From Cytophagaceae bacterium (GTDB lineage: Bacteria > Bacteroidota > Bacteroidia > Cytophagales > UBA9547): 64,000 bases of DNA. Under the pieces are notes generated by a model, which worked only from the letters and a program-made list of their open reading frames with translations, was not told the origin of the DNA and did not search any database. Position numbers and translations under genes: made by a program. The stretch covers positions 1 to 64,000 of the forward strand of contig JAIYAU010000034.1 in NCBI GenBank assembly GCA_027488865.1. The letters are read 5' to 3'. Shown in pieces: positions 6,198 to 17,556 of the stretch (position 1 is the first letter of the stretch; the number at the start of each line of letters is the position of its first letter).

Positions 6198-9100
6198 TTA
6201 TTGTTTAACAATCCTTCTCAACTGTGTACCTGACGTAGATTTTATTTCTACGAAGTAAACACCAGAAGCAACGTTATTTAAATCTAATCTCACATTTCTA
6301 GAATTTATATTTTTAAGCTCTAGAACGTTTTCACCCAAGGCATTTTTAACATTTACCACTACCGAAGTTCCTACATTAGAACCAAGCACCAAATTAAATT
6401 CATCCACAGATGGGTTTGGAGATATTTCAGTTGGTTCAAACATGATGTCATTTACGTCTGTCACAGGTGTAATCGTAAACGATTGAGTTACCACCGCGTC
6501 ATCATAATTGGCATCTGCAGCCACTGTTGCAATCACCGTTACAATACCATCTGAGTTCAAAATTAATGTTGAACCATTTACAGCAGCAGCACCTGTGTTG
6601 TTAGTAACACTCCAAACAACAGGAGCAGTAGGTGTTACCGTAGCCGTTAAGCTTAAAGTTTTACCTTCATCTTCTGTGTTTTTAGAAGTAATAACTACTA
6701 TACGATTGGCCTTATTAATAGTAAGTGTGGCTGTTTTAGAACTTGCAGCAAAAGAACCATTTGCAGCTACACTAGCTCTTACTGTTACTACGCCAGCACC
6801 AGTTATATTCACTAATCCAGACGTACTATTAATAGTTGCAAACGTACCACCAGTTACGATGCTATAAGTTATCGCACCATTAGAATTAGAAGTAGCAGTC
6901 ATATTAAAGTCGGCATCACCAAAAGTTTTGGTTACATCAGCAAAAGTAATAGTAGGTGTAGATAAAGCACTTACAGTTACAGTTTGTGTTGTAGTTGCCA
7001 CCAAATAATTCACGTCAGCAGGTACAGTTGCTAAAACCACCAAGCTTCCTGTGGCTGTACCAGCAGTAAGTGTTGATCCCGTAATGCTTGCGCTCGTACC
7101 AGTTTGAGATTGAATCGACCAAGTGATGGTGCCACCTGCTGGAGATGTATTTCCAGTAAGTGATAAGGTGCTATTCGCTTGCACAGAACTTCCAGAAGTG
7201 ATATTAACCGTTCTTGTTGCTTTCTTGATTTCCAAGGTAGCTTTCACATACACAAAAGAATAGTTGTTATCAAGACCATTAGCTACCGTAATATCATAGA
7301 AACCTGCATCACTTGAAGCCGTGGCTACCGAGCTTCCTACTGGTTTAGTATCAATCACAGATTCATTTTCAGTACCAACAAAACCAGCATAGGTAAATGT
7401 ATAAGCTGGTAAAGCATCTCCGTAGAAGATTGATTTGCCTTCAGCCGTTACAGTTAACACCTTTTTGTTAATGGTAAGTGTAATGTCCTTAGAAGCCGCA
7501 GCAAAAGTACCAGCAGAAGCCTGAGTCGCTCTGATGGTGGCAGTACCCGCACCCAAAATAGTGATGGTGTTACCACTAATACTTACTATACCAGCAGGAG
7601 TTTGTGTTGGTACCGAATAAGTAATAGCTCCATTGGAGGTAGACGTTGCAGTTACACTAAATGCAGGATCACCATAAGTTTTGGTAATATCTCCAAAAGT
7701 AATCACCGGAGGTGTTTGTGCACTTACTGTAATGTTTTGGGTAGCAGTAGCTGCGTTGTAGTTCACATCCGTAGCAACACTTGCGGTTAAAACCAAGGTT
7801 CCAGTAGCGGAGCCAGCGGTTAAAGTAGCACCTGTTACTGTCGCATTCGTTGTACCTAAGGTAGTAATCGCGTAAGTTACCGTTCCGCCAGTTGGGGTGG
7901 TTGTGCTAGTAAGCGTTAAAGAACCTCCCACCTGAACAGTGCTATTTGATGTAATGCTTACAGTTCTTGTTGCTTTTTGGATGGTTAAAGTACCTTTCAC
8001 ATAAGTAAATGAATAGTTATTGTCCAATCCATTAGCAGCGTTGATGTCATAAACTCCAGCATTGCTGGTGCTTATTGCTAATGAAGTTGCCACTGGTTTG
8101 GTATCCAATACTGATTCATTGTCTGTACCCACAAAGCCTGCATATGATACAGTGTAAGCAGGAAGTGTATTGCCGTAAACAATAGTTTTATTGTCAGCAG
8201 TTACCACTAATCCTTTTTTACCAATCGTAAGCGTCACATCTTTTGTACCACCAGCAAACGTACCGCTTGCGACCTGAGTAGCCCTAATCGTAGCCGTACC
8301 TGCACCTAGGATAGTAATTGTATTACCAGCAATGGAAACAATACCAGTAGGTGTTTGCGCTGGGATACTATAAGAAATAGCCCCAGGAGAAGTAGAAGTT
8401 GCCAATACTGTAAAGGCAGCATCACCGTAAGTTTTGGTAACGTCAGCGAAAGTAATCACTGGAGTAGCTAAGGCACTTACTGTTACAGTCTGTGAAACTG
8501 TGGCAGCAAGGTAGTTAGCATCTGCAGCTACAGAAGCTGAAATATCCAAAGTTCCAGAAGCTGAACCTGCGGTTAAAGTTGATCCAGTAATAGAAGCGCT
8601 AGTACCTGTTTGGCTCACAATAGCCCAAGTAATAGAACCTACAGCTGGAGCGATTGTTCCGGTTAATGCAAGGGTGTTACCCGCCTGCACCGCACTACCA
8701 GAGGTAATGGTTACTGTTCTTGCTGCTTTGTTAATCGTTAAGGTAATATCTCTAGTTCCAGCAAGGAAACAAGCATCGGCCACTTGGCTCGCACGTATTG
8801 TTGCAGTACCAGCGCCAGAAATAGTTACTAAACCTGCACTTGATACAGTTACGATGGAAGCAGGCGTACTATTAACCAAACTATAAGTGATGGCACCTAA
8901 AGAATTGGAAGTAGCAGCTAAACTAAAGGCAGCATCACCAAAAGTTTTAGTAATGTTAGCTAAAGCAATAGTAGGTGCCACAGGTGCATTCACTGTAATT
9001 ACTGGCTTGGCAGTAAGTGTTGCTTGTGTACAACCAGCAATATTTGCAGTTACCGAAATTGTATTGGCACCGACAGCTAAAGACGCTGCTGGAATAGTTA

Positions 9101-12100
9101 AATCTATTGATGCGCCAGTTCCTAATCTAGGAGTTCCCGCGTTAGTTGTTCCAACCAATGCTTGGTAAGAAACTCCTAATTCGCTAGCAGCTATAGTTAC
9201 CACACCATTTGTACCTTGGCAAATACTTGCTGCCACCGCTGTAACTGTATTTGTTATCGCAGGAGCTTTGTTTACTGTAATTGAAGCAGAGTTTGTCAAC
9301 GTAGCAGGAGTACAACCCAACTGGCTTGTTCTTACGGTTATGGTGTTAGCACCATTTGATAAACTAGCAGATGGAATGGTTATTGGAAGCGTCGCACCAT
9401 TGCCCGCTACTGCGGAACCTATGGCCGTTGCACCAATAAATGCTTGATAGTTAAACCCAACCTGCGTAGTTGCTACAGATATACTTGTATTAGTCGCACT
9501 ACAAATGGTGGCGTTAGGAGTAGTTACTGCATTTGCCAAACTAGTAGGGGTGGCACATGTGGCGGTAGCCTTCAAATTGACAAAGAATGGATTTTCATCA
9601 CCATCATTATTGGCTATTCTGATAGCAGATATTTTTCTACCTCCTGAAAGTGGTTTAAATGTAAGGGTAAAACCAGTTGCACCACCACCACCTACTAAAG
9701 TTGTAAATTGAGGTGTTGTTTTAACTCTATAATGAACAGAATCAGCTCCTAAGAATTTGAATACAGGCGTACCAGATAAGTTTAAATCTGAACCACCATT
9801 ATTTCTTATCACCACATCTAATGAAACACTATCACCAAGCAGCGCAGAACCTACAGTAAGTGTATCGCCATTTAGTATTTCAATTAATCCATTTCTTAAA
9901 GAAATCTCCGGAAGCTTAGAATATTGAAGGTTATCATAGAAATAGGTCCTTGCAGCAGGTGTTGCCACATTTTTGCTATTTGGATCTAAGATAACATCAA
10001 TATACCTCACAGTTGTATTTCCAATCAAATTAGAAAAATCAAAGCTTAGGGTTTCCCAAGCATTGGTTTTGGTCATGGTTACAAATTTATTCCCTACTTC
10101 GGTGATTCCGTTGGCTGCTTTCAAAGAAAGGATAACTTCGGTACCAGCGTTCGGAGAATAAACATCCAAACTAACTACCGATTTACCAGCTGAGAATGTA
10201 TAATTAGGACCACAAGCTTTGTACCTTAAGATATCTGGTTGGTTACCAGCAGTAGCTGCACTACCATCGATAGCTCTTATAAAACTTGCGACACCAGCAC
10301 TTGGATTTCCAATAGTAGATGGATTAGCAGCTGCTTGATTGATCGTACCAACTGGCTGAAAATCTAAATCCACATTTCTGTTTGCATCAAAATCATTGAA
10401 AACGCCTGTAAGAGGAATTTGTGCTAAACAAGGAAGTTCTGTTTCAAAACGAATGTCGTCAATATAATAAGTACCTGCCCCTTTAGTTGCTAATGGATCG
10501 ATAAATAAGTCTAAGCCAAATACATTCGGAATGTTAGCAACACTGATAGCAGATAAATCAAAGTATAATCGATGCCATTGATTCGCAATGGTTGTTTGAG
10601 CCGTTGCTGTAGCCGCATCATCAGGATCTGTACCAACGTCTGCACCATCTGGCACTTTAGCATTTAATAAAATAGGTGCACCAGCGTTGGTAGCATAAAC
10701 TAACATGCTAACAAATTTCTTGGTAGAAAAGTCAACTTTATTGTTACATCCATTAAATCTATTTCCATCACTATAATCAATTGTAGATGCTACTTTAGTA
10801 AATCTACCCACTAAATCACTGGTATTTAATCCAGTTTTAGAAGGGTTAGCAACTGGTGAAGTGATGTTGAAGAATGATGTTCTAAATAAATTATTATTAA
10901 CATCATAATTTAACAATATACCAGAATTATCACTCAAGCAAGGATTGTCTGAATATTTGATTTCATCTATGTAAAATGTACGGGCAGCAGCAGCAGCGTT
11001 CGCTGGTACAGAAGTGTATTTACGAAGTGGATCTATTTGAAAATCCATTATTGTAAAATTAGCTACATCGTTGGTCGTAATTAACCTAGAAAAATCAAAT
11101 GTCAACACCTCCCATTGATTTGCTTTGGTGGTTGTAACCGTAATATTACTAGAATAGTCTGGGTAAATTGGAAGTGGGTTTGGTGTCCCTGCTTTTTGCG
11201 CGGCGCATACTACTTCAATACCTACCGCAGGGGAATATAACAATATGCTTATCGCAGGGGTATTTGCAGATATAGTAAAGTTAGTTGTTCCGCAAGGCAA
11301 ATATCTAATAATATCATAGTTTCCCGTTGCAGATCTAACATAGCTTGCAACTGTTGGACTCAAATTAAGACTATTTCTTGATGGATTTGGTGTAGTAATT
11401 GACCATGTATTACCATTAACAGCACTAGGTAGAAAAGGCTGAGTCACGTTTACATTACCATCATAATCCATTAAAATTTTAGAAGCTGCCACCACAGTTC
11501 CACAAGCAGCAGAATTAGCAGTAACATTAAATGCGAAAGTGGCCGATGAAGGATCGTTGGTAGCAAATGTAATCGTCCCAGCGTGATTAGCTGCAGCGGC
11601 TGCGGCTGTATAACCCAAGGTTAAATAGGCAGAGTCGCCAACAGCGATTGCCAAAGGATACACCGTTGGAAACAAAACACTAAAGAAAGTAGGATTTGCT
11701 CCAGTAACTGTTGCTCCAGTAATGTTAAGTGGAGCATCCCCTCTATTGATGGCTTTGATCACTTTATAACCTCTCGCAGAGGTAGTAAAAGCACCCATTG
11801 CCACGTTAGTTGGACTTGTTAAAACAGTATTGACATCTTTAACTATGAGTTTAGGTGCAGTTGCATCAACCGTACCAACGCCAGTTAAGTTAATCACGTA
11901 ATTGGTTTCGTCAGAATCGTTACTTCTAATCGTTAACACTCCTAATTTAGTACCGGTAGTGGTTGGTCTAAATCTGATTGTAAAAGTAGTAGTAGCACCT
12001 AATGCTAAAGAAGTAGCAGATGGTTGTGTTAAAATTGAAAAACTATTGAGGTCTCCAGTATAAGTAACTACAGGAGTTGGGGTTAAGGACAAACTAGTAA

Positions 12101-13433
12101 AACCTAAATTTTCAATGGTAAAAACAACGTCTTTATTATTGTTGATTTGTCCATTTTGAAAATCAAAGGTTGACGCATTTGGAACTTGAATAGTTGCCTG
12201 TCTAATGTTAATTTCTTTATCGGAGGTAGTACCTACTTTCCACATGTTACCAGACATCATAAAAAGTGCCAAACAACGCAAGGTATTACCGTAGTAACCA
12301 GATAAAGTGGAGTTTTGTATTTGATCTTTTGTATTTACCACTCTGGTATACATTGAGTTAACCAATGTTTGATTTCCTGAACCCATGGCAGCCATACCAA
12401 ACGTAGAAATAAAAGTGGCATTTGAAGCATAACCAGGATAATTTCCGCCATCTTGATACAAAGGTCCACCAATATTATTTACACCACGGCCATTAATATA
12501 GGTTGCAATTTTATTACTAATTGATTTTGCTTGTGTTTCATTGTTCCACAAAACATCTTGCGCCATTCTAAGTGGGTTACGACAGGCATCATAACCATAT
12601 CCATCCGTAGCTGCTTGTCCTAAACCACCCGGATTACAAGTATTTCTTTGTCCACTTGGGCTGCTCCAATCAGAAATTAATCCTGTAGTAGCATTAGCAT
12701 TTGCGTTAATTAAATTATATGCACCACCTACAGCGCCATTCCATACTGAAGCATTTCCTGGGTTTTTAGCGGCAAATTCTCTATAATAGGCAGGAGATTG
12801 GTAAGATGGGTTCCTACAAGGATCGCCAAAACCCCATCCATCACCATTAATGGCTTGACCAGAAGAGTTAATTTCTAATTGCCTAATTCTATTCATCATA
12901 GACGTCGCCTCATTAGCGTAATCATAAGGTGATGTAGCCGCTGGCCATTGATTCTCCGCTAACAAAAGCGCGTAGGTTGCATCTAATTCTGCATCTGTAG
13001 CACCATTGTTACCACTATTGTTGTTACAGCCTTCAATTCTCCAATGCATAAAGCCATTGCCATTGCTTTTAGCTTTATAATATTGCCATAGCTTATCAAA
13101 AAGTGCTTTATCACCAGCATATACTGATAACATCATACCATAAGCTATACCTTCAGATACAGTTCGGTTTGGTTCGTCAAATTTTACACGAATAGAACCA
13201 TCATTACACGGCTCGGTGTAGCTTGCTTTCCATTCATTGTAGGCGTTAGCCGCATCTTGAGATTTTCCATATTGCCCACCAGAAGGTAAGTTAGTTGGAA
13301 GTACACCGTTGGTTCCATAACCAGGGTTAGCATTAAAAGGCACTACCGAAGTAGTCGAGTTGATTTGCGCTTGCATCACACCTGTGCTGATAGCAATTAT
13401 CAGTGTAATGACGCGAAGTAATTTGTTTGTCAT
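6198..13433 (-). CDS. Giant T9SS-secreted GH8 glycoside hydrolase with MBG/Ig-like repeats
   Basis: 2411 residues. A signal peptide (to about residue 22) precedes a family 8 glycoside hydrolase domain (about 35-400). The likely acid catalyst is Glu94 in SEGIAYGMM, and the ATDAELDATYALLLA segment lies at 145-159, as in endoglucanases, chitosanases and related beta-glucanases. Then come ASPM/SPD-2-type Ig-like domains (about 400-640), three ~180-residue jelly-roll-like domains each ending in FYIDEIKYS-type strands (about 650-1190), Ig-like repeats, alternating T[YF]GD-x-x-F and MBG-type domains (about 1400-2320), and a C-terminal T9SS type A sorting domain (ISPNPSVDEFNLVL to the end). Substrate is uncertain; binding and catalysis on an extracellular beta-glucan is inferred. 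It is monocistronic with its own terminator. Confidence 0.9.
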   Translation of the reverse strand: MTNKLLRVITLIIAISTGVMQAQINSTTSVVPFNANPGYGTNGVLPTNLPSGGQYGKSQDAANAYNEWKASYTEPCNDGSIRVKFDEPNRTVSEGIAYGMMLSVYAGDKALFDKLWQYYKAKSNGNGFMHWRIEGCNNNSGNNGATDAELDATYALLLAENQWPAATSPYDYANEATSMMNRIRQLEINSSGQAINGDGWGFGDPCRNPSYQSPAYYREFAAKNPGNASVWNGAVGGAYNLINANANATTGLISDWSSPSGQRNTCNPGGLGQAATDGYGYDACRNPLRMAQDVLWNNETQAKSISNKIATYINGRGVNNIGGPLYQDGGNYPGYASNATFISTFGMAAMGSGNQTLVNSMYTRVVNTKDQIQNSTLSGYYGNTLRCLALFMMSGNMWKVGTTSDKEINIRQATIQVPNASTFDFQNGQINNNKDVVFTIENLGFTSLSLTPTPVVTYTGDLNSFSILTQPSATSLALGATTTFTIRFRPTTTGTKLGVLTIRSNDSDETNYVINLTGVGTVDATAPKLIVKDVNTVLTSPTNVAMGAFTTSARGYKVIKAINRGDAPLNITGATVTGANPTFFSVLFPTVYPLAIAVGDSAYLTLGYTAAAAAANHAGTITFATNDPSSATFAFNVTANSAACGTVVAASKILMDYDGNVNVTQPFLPSAVNGNTWSITTPNPSRNSLNLSPTVASYVRSATGNYDIIRYLPCGTTNFTISANTPAISILLYSPAVGIEVVCAAQKAGTPNPLPIYPDYSSNITVTTTKANQWEVLTFDFSRLITTNDVANFTIMDFQIDPLRKYTSVPANAAAAARTFYIDEIKYSDNPCLSDNSGILLNYDVNNNLFRTSFFNITSPVANPSKTGLNTSDLVGRFTKVASTIDYSDGNRFNGCNNKVDFSTKKFVSMLVYATNAGAPILLNAKVPDGADVGTDPDDAATATAQTTIANQWHRLYFDLSAISVANIPNVFGLDLFIDPLATKGAGTYYIDDIRFETELPCLAQIPLTGVFNDFDANRNVDLDFQPVGTINQAAANPSTIGNPSAGVASFIRAIDGSAATAGNQPDILRYKACGPNYTFSAGKSVVSLDVYSPNAGTEVILSLKAANGITEVGNKFVTMTKTNAWETLSFDFSNLIGNTTVRYIDVILDPNSKNVATPAARTYFYDNLQYSKLPEISLRNGLIEILNGDTLTVGSALLGDSVSLDVVIRNNGGSDLNLSGTPVFKFLGADSVHYRVKTTPQFTTLVGGGGATGFTLTFKPLSGGRKISAIRIANNDGDENPFFVNLKATATCATPTSLANAVTTPNATICSATNTSISVATTQVGFNYQAFIGATAIGSAVAGNGATLPITIPSASLSNGANTITVRTSQLGCTPATLTNSASITVNKAPAITNTVTAVAASICQGTNGVVTIAASELGVSYQALVGTTNAGTPRLGTGASIDLTIPAASLAVGANTISVTANIAGCTQATLTAKPVITVNAPVAPTIALANITKTFGDAAFSLAATSNSLGAITYSLVNSTPASIVTVSSAGLVTISGAGTATIRASQVADACFLAGTRDITLTINKAARTVTITSGSAVQAGNTLALTGTIAPAVGSITWAIVSQTGTSASITGSTLTAGSASGTLDISASVAADANYLAATVSQTVTVSALATPVITFADVTKTYGDAAFTVLATSTSPGAISYSIPAQTPTGIVSIAGNTITILGAGTATIRATQVASGTFAGGTKDVTLTIGKKGLVVTADNKTIVYGNTLPAYTVSYAGFVGTDNESVLDTKPVATSLAISTSNAGVYDINAANGLDNNYSFTYVKGTLTIQKATRTVSITSNSTVQVGGSLTLTSTTTPTGGTVTYAITTLGTTNATVTGATLTAGSATGTLVLTASVATDVNYNAATATQNITVSAQTPPVITFGDITKTYGDPAFSVTATSTSNGAITYSVPTQTPAGIVSISGNTITILGAGTATIRATQASAGTFAAASKDITLTINKKVLTVTAEGKSIFYGDALPAYTFTYAGFVGTENESVIDTKPVGSSVATASSDAGFYDITVANGLDNNYSFVYVKATLEIKKATRTVNITSGSSVQANSTLSLTGNTSPAGGTITWSIQSQTGTSASITGSTLTAGTATGSLVVLATVPADVNYLVATTTQTVTVSALSTPTITFADVTKTFGDADFNMTATSNSNGAITYSIVTGGTFATINSTSGLVNITGAGVVTVRASVAANGSFAASSKTATLTINKANRIVVITSKNTEDEGKTLSLTATVTPTAPVVWSVTNNTGAAAVNGSTLILNSDGIVTVIATVAADANYDDAVVTQSFTITPVTDVNDIMFEPTEISPNPSVDEFNLVLGSNVGTSVVVNVKNALGENVLELKNINSRNVRLDLNNVASGVYFVEIKSTSGTQLRRIVKQ

Positions 13434-13745
13434 ACGAATAATGATTTATAGTTTATTAGTTGCTCGAATTACAAATTCGTCTTTAAAATTATATTTAATA
13501 TTAAAAATATACAACTTTATTGTAATAAATAGTTTTCAATCAGTTATAAACAACTCATTGATAATAATTTATGATTAAAAGAATTTTAGAGAAAAATTGT
13601 GATTTATCGAATTTATTGGATTAGATTTCCAATAAAAAAATTATAAAAATTCTTTAGTTAAGTCTATTATTGAAAAAATTGATAAATGTTGCCCTAACAA
13701 GAGAATCATTTAGGAAACAAAACAAATTTGTTTAAAAATCAATTT
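13434..13745. other. AT-rich intergenic region between GH8 and metG
   Basis: About 310 bases, very AT-rich, upstream of the GH8 start and downstream of the metG stop (both genes on the minus strand). It must hold the GH8 promoter, but no clear CAAANNTA (reverse TAnnTTTG) box is visible. No RNA gene or ORF was recognised. Confidence 0.6.
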
Positions 13746-15857
13746 TTAAGAAATAACAGCACCATTAGATTTAAGATCAACTGGAGAAACAAAAGAGAGT
13801 TTGCCATCCAAATCTTCAGCCATTAAAATCATCCCTTGTGACATAATGCCTTTGATGGCTCTTGGTGCCAAATTTGCAAGCAAACAAACCTGTTTGCCCA
13901 AAATATCGTCTGGATTATAATATTCTGCTATGCCACTTACTACAGTTCTTGTATCTAATCCAGTATCTAAGGTGAGCTTTAATAATTTTTGTGTCTTAGG
14001 TACTTTTTCAGCCTCTAAAATTGTAGCCACCCTGATGTCCATTTTGGCAAAATCATCGAAGTTAACAGCTGGCTTAGCCTCATTGATTTTTAAATTAGCT
14101 GATTCATTGGCCGCTTTAGAAGCTTCCAATTTAGCTACTTGTTCTGCAATAGCCGCATCTTCAATTTTATCAAAAAGCAAATGGGGCTCGGCCATTACGT
14201 GACCAACCTCTAAAAGAATGATATCCTTTGATTTATGCAGTTCTAAATTCATCATGTTTGCAAGTTTGCCGGCCGTAAAGGGCATAAATGGCTCCATTTC
14301 AACAGCTATATTTGCACATATTTGAATTGACACAAACAATATTTGTCTTACTTTATCGGTATTCTCTTCTTCTGTTATTAATTTCCAAGGAGCATTGTCT
14401 TGCAAAAATTTGTTCCCCATTCTTGCAAGATTCATGAGTTCAAAAAGGGCATCCCTAAATTTAAAACCAAGAATAGCTTGACCAATATTCTCTTTAAAAG
14501 TTTCTATAGATTGCAGAATAAGTTTATTTTCATGAGAAAGTTCCAACGGACTTGGGACGATTTGATCGTAATACTTCTGCGTTAAAACCAAGGTTCTATT
14601 TACAAAATTGCCCAAAATAGCAACTAATTCACTATTGTTACGAAGCTGAAAATCTTTCCAAGTAAAATCGTTGTCTTTGGTTTCGGGAGCATTGGCACAA
14701 AGTGTATATCGAAGTACATCTTGTTTATCAGGAAATTCTTGTAGATATTCATGCAGCCAAACAGCCCAGTTACGTGAAGTTGAAATCTTATCTCCTTCCA
14801 AGTTCATAAACTCATTGGCTGGAACATTATCAGGCAAAATAAAACTGCCTTCTGCTTGTAACATAGCAGGAAAAATAATGCAATGGAATACTATGTTATC
14901 TTTACCAATAAAGTGAACCAACTTGGTATGTTCATCTTTCCAATATTTTTCCCAGTTGTTACTTTTAATATTATTTAAATGGGGAGCTATATTGGAGTTG
15001 GTTAACGTATTATCAGTATTAGATTTATTTATTTGATCGAACAATTCTCTTGTAAAAGTGATGTAACCTATAGGTGCATCAAACCAAACATAAAGCACTT
15101 TGCCGTCTACATCGGTTAGAGGTACTTTTACGCCCCAGTCTAGGTCACGCGTCATGGCACGAGGCTGTAAACCTTGTTTTAACCAAGATTGGCACTGCCC
15201 TACCACATTTGTTTTCCACTCGGGATGCTGGTTTACAAATTCTTCTATTTTAGGCTGCATTACATCCAATGGCAAATACCAATTTTTTGTCTTTCTCAAA
15301 ACTGGCTTTTCCCCAGAAAGGACAGAGCGAGGATTCTTTAACTCCAAAGGACTTAGTGTACTACCACATTTTTCGCACTGATCACCATATGCATTTTCGT
15401 TGGCACATACAGGACATGTACCTACAATATAGCGATCTGACAAGAACTGTTGCGCCTTTTCGTCATAATACTGATCTGTAGTTTCTTCAATAAAAGCACC
15501 TTTATCATAAAGCTTTCTAAAAAATGCTTGCGATTCCTCATGATGCGCCTGATGGCTTGTGCGCGAATAAATATCAAATGATATTCCAAATTGCTCAAAG
15601 CTATCTTTTATTTGAACATAATATTTATCAACCACCTGCTGGGGGGTAATTCCTTCTTTTTTGGCTTTAATGGTAATAGGTACACCATGTTCATCTGTTC
15701 CACTTACAAAAACAACGTCTTCTCCTATTGCCCTTAAGTACCTAACATAAATATCAGCAGGTAAATAACAACCCGCTAAATGGCCTATGTGAATGGGACC
15801 ATTTGCATAAATAAGAGCAGCTGTTACTGTATATCGTTTTGGATTTGTAAGTGTCAT
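13746..15857 (-). CDS. metG: Methionine--tRNA ligase
   Basis: 703 residues. It charges initiator and elongator tRNA-Met with methionine in the cytoplasm. Seen: the class I HIGH motif in [17 protein letters not shown] (residues 16-32), a four-cysteine zinc knuckle ([19 protein letters not shown], about 148-166), the KISTSR form of the KMSKS loop (about 359), an anticodon-binding helical domain, and a C-terminal EMAP/Trbp111-like tRNA-binding domain ([15 protein letters not shown], about 603, to the end). The length is that of the long dimeric type. It is divergent from ribH. Confidence 0.97.
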   Translation of the reverse strand: MTLTNPKRYTVTAALIYANGPIHIGHLAGCYLPADIYVRYLRAIGEDVVFVSGTDEHGVPITIKAKKEGITPQQVVDKYYVQIKDSFEQFGISFDIYSRTSHQAHHEESQAFFRKLYDKGAFIEETTDQYYDEKAQQFLSDRYIVGTCPVCANENAYGDQCEKCGSTLSPLELKNPRSVLSGEKPVLRKTKNWYLPLDVMQPKIEEFVNQHPEWKTNVVGQCQSWLKQGLQPRAMTRDLDWGVKVPLTDVDGKVLYVWFDAPIGYITFTRELFDQINKSNTDNTLTNSNIAPHLNNIKSNNWEKYWKDEHTKLVHFIGKDNIVFHCIIFPAMLQAEGSFILPDNVPANEFMNLEGDKISTSRNWAVWLHEYLQEFPDKQDVLRYTLCANAPETKDNDFTWKDFQLRNNSELVAILGNFVNRTLVLTQKYYDQIVPSPLELSHENKLILQSIETFKENIGQAILGFKFRDALFELMNLARMGNKFLQDNAPWKLITEEENTDKVRQILFVSIQICANIAVEMEPFMPFTAGKLANMMNLELHKSKDIILLEVGHVMAEPHLLFDKIEDAAIAEQVAKLEASKAANESANLKINEAKPAVNFDDFAKMDIRVATILEAEKVPKTQKLLKLTLDTGLDTRTVVSGIAEYYNPDDILGKQVCLLANLAPRAIKGIMSQGMILMAEDLDGKLSFVSPVDLKSNGAVIS

Positions 15858-16116
15858 TTTTAAAAAATTTGTGCAAAGATAGGCAAGATTATAGATTTGA
15901 GAGAAAAACAGGTGGATTAAAGGTGTATTTTTAATTAAATTGTAGTTACAAACTTATTTCTATTATGATCTATTTTTAAAATATAAATTAAGAATACTTT
16001 TAACAAAACATCTATTTATATCATGGACAAAGTAAATTGTTGAACCTCATAAAGAATAGGCAATTTTTCATGAACAGCTAAAAAAAATTCATAATTTTAA
16101 CTTTAATTTTCAAAAT

Positions 16117-16593
16117 ATGGCGACATCCCTAAAAAATCTTGACAATCATTCAGAGCGAAACATTACTGACGTATCTAAAAAAAAGATTGGAATCGTGGTA
16201 GCGGAATGGAATTATGAAATTACTGAGGTTTTATATTCTGGTGCGTACGAAACCTTATTAAAATATGGACTAAAACCAGAAAACATTTTACGAAAAAACG
16301 TTCCTGGTACCTTTGAGTTAAGTTTAGGAGCGCAGTGGATGGCCAAAAAAGACAAATTAGACGCTATAATATGTTTGGGTTGTGTAATACAAGGAGAAAC
16401 TAGACATTTTGATTTTATTTGTCAGGCCGTGGCCATAGGGCTTACAGAGGTAAACCTCAAGTTTAACAAACCCGTAGTATTTGGCGTGCTCACCACAGAC
16501 AACTTAGAACAAGCAAAAGATAGAGCTGGAGGGAAACACGGCAATAAAGGCATTGAAGCTGCCGCAACAGCCATCAAAATGTTAGGATTTTGA
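16117..16593 (+). CDS. ribH: 6,7-dimethyl-8-ribityllumazine synthase
   Basis: 158 residues, the usual length. It condenses 5-amino-6-ribitylamino-uracil with 3,4-dihydroxybutanone phosphate to lumazine, the penultimate step of riboflavin synthesis, in an icosahedral or pentameric cytoplasmic enzyme. Seen: GIVVAEWNYEI substrate loop, VPGTFELSLGAQ, CLGCVIQGETRHFDFIC with the catalytic His, and VVFGVLTTDNLEQA. No FMN riboswitch is visible upstream and no other rib gene is present. Its stop overlaps the start of the next gene. Confidence 0.97.
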   Translation: MATSLKNLDNHSERNITDVSKKKIGIVVAEWNYEITEVLYSGAYETLLKYGLKPENILRKNVPGTFELSLGAQWMAKKDKLDAIICLGCVIQGETRHFDFICQAVAIGLTEVNLKFNKPVVFGVLTTDNLEQAKDRAGGKHGNKGIEAAATAIKMLGF

Positions 16594-17477
16594 AGGAGGT
16601 ATTAGAAAAATTAAAACAAAAAAGAACAAGCCCATTAGAAGAATTTTCAAACGAATTAACTCAAAGGTTCGAAGTTTCTCTTTACATAAAAAGAGATGAT
16701 TTGATACATCCATTTATAACGGGTAATAAATGGAGAAAACTGAAATACAACCTAATTGAGGCGATTAACCAAAAAAAATCTACTTTACTGACCTTTGGGG
16801 GTGCTTATTCAAATCATATTTATGCCACTGCCGCGGCTGGTGCTGAGTTTAACTTCAATACCATAGGTGTTATAAGAGGGGAAAGTCCAAATGTCCTAAG
16901 TCCAACACTACAATTTGCAAAAGACTGTGGAATGACATTACATTTTGTATCAAGAGAATCGTATCTAAACAAAACTTCAGAGAAATTTATTGATCATTTA
17001 GCATCTATATTTGGAGATTTTTATCTCATCCCAGAAGGAGGCTCTAATGGTTTATCACTTTTAGGGACAAAAGAAATTTGTGATGAAATAGATATCCCCT
17101 ATCAATACATTTGCACCTCTGTAGGCACTGGTGGCACTATTGCGGGAATTTCATGCAGTACAAATGCTCAAGTGCTGGGATTTAGTTCTTTAAAAGGAGG
17201 TGCGTTTTTGGAAGAAGAAGTAAAACAATTGCTATTTCAAGCCAACCTAGCAGACCCAAAAAACCGGGAGTGGATGTTAGACTATCACGGCGGAGGATAT
17301 GGCAAATTTAACACCCAACTCATAGACTTCATTAAGTCTTTTCCTTTACCCCTTGACCCCGTTTATACAGGAAAAATGATGTATGGATTAATAGACTTAA
17401 TAAAGAACCGCTATTTCCCTCCTTCCAGCTCAATCATTTTTTATCACTCTGGAGGACTACAAGGTCGTAACTTTTGA
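16590..17477 (+). CDS. PLP-dependent ACC deaminase/D-cysteine desulfhydrase family protein
   Basis: 295 residues. Tryptophan-synthase-beta fold-type II PLP enzyme. The PLP lysine lies in ITGNKWRKLKYNL (about residue 48) and the next conserved segment is FGGAYSNHIYATAAAG. SVGTGGTIAGIS (about 178-189) is the phosphate-binding loop, and the C-terminal YHSGGLQG is typical. Family members deaminate 1-aminocyclopropane-1-carboxylate or desulfhydrate D-cysteine; in bacteria outside the plant niche the latter is more likely. The only in-frame start is TTG at 16590, overlapping the ribH stop by four bases, so translational coupling is probable. Confidence 0.85.
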   Translation: MKEVLEKLKQKRTSPLEEFSNELTQRFEVSLYIKRDDLIHPFITGNKWRKLKYNLIEAINQKKSTLLTFGGAYSNHIYATAAAGAEFNFNTIGVIRGESPNVLSPTLQFAKDCGMTLHFVSRESYLNKTSEKFIDHLASIFGDFYLIPEGGSNGLSLLGTKEICDEIDIPYQYICTSVGTGGTIAGISCSTNAQVLGFSSLKGGAFLEEEVKQLLFQANLADPKNREWMLDYHGGGYGKFNTQLIDFIKSFPLPLDPVYTGKMMYGLIDLIKNRYFPPSSSIIFYHSGGLQGRNF

Positions 17478-17556
17478 AATATATCAGGATTAATTTTTTG
17501 AAGGTGGGTGAATTTGCCTATTATTGTAAAAATGTAATAGCAGAACTTTTATTTTT

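Noticed and set aside
6508-13433. Several plus-strand ORFs of 60-120 codons inside the GH8 gene
   Set aside because: They are antisense shadows of Thr/Ala/Val-rich repeats; none has a plausible start region or family pattern.
13746-15857. KISTSR instead of KMSKS in MetG as an anomaly
   Set aside because: From memory this variant is common among Bacteroidota MetG proteins, so it is not unusual.
15858-16116. Possible FMN riboswitch before ribH
   Set aside because: None of the conserved AGGG/GGAGAC-type RFN segments is visible in the gap.
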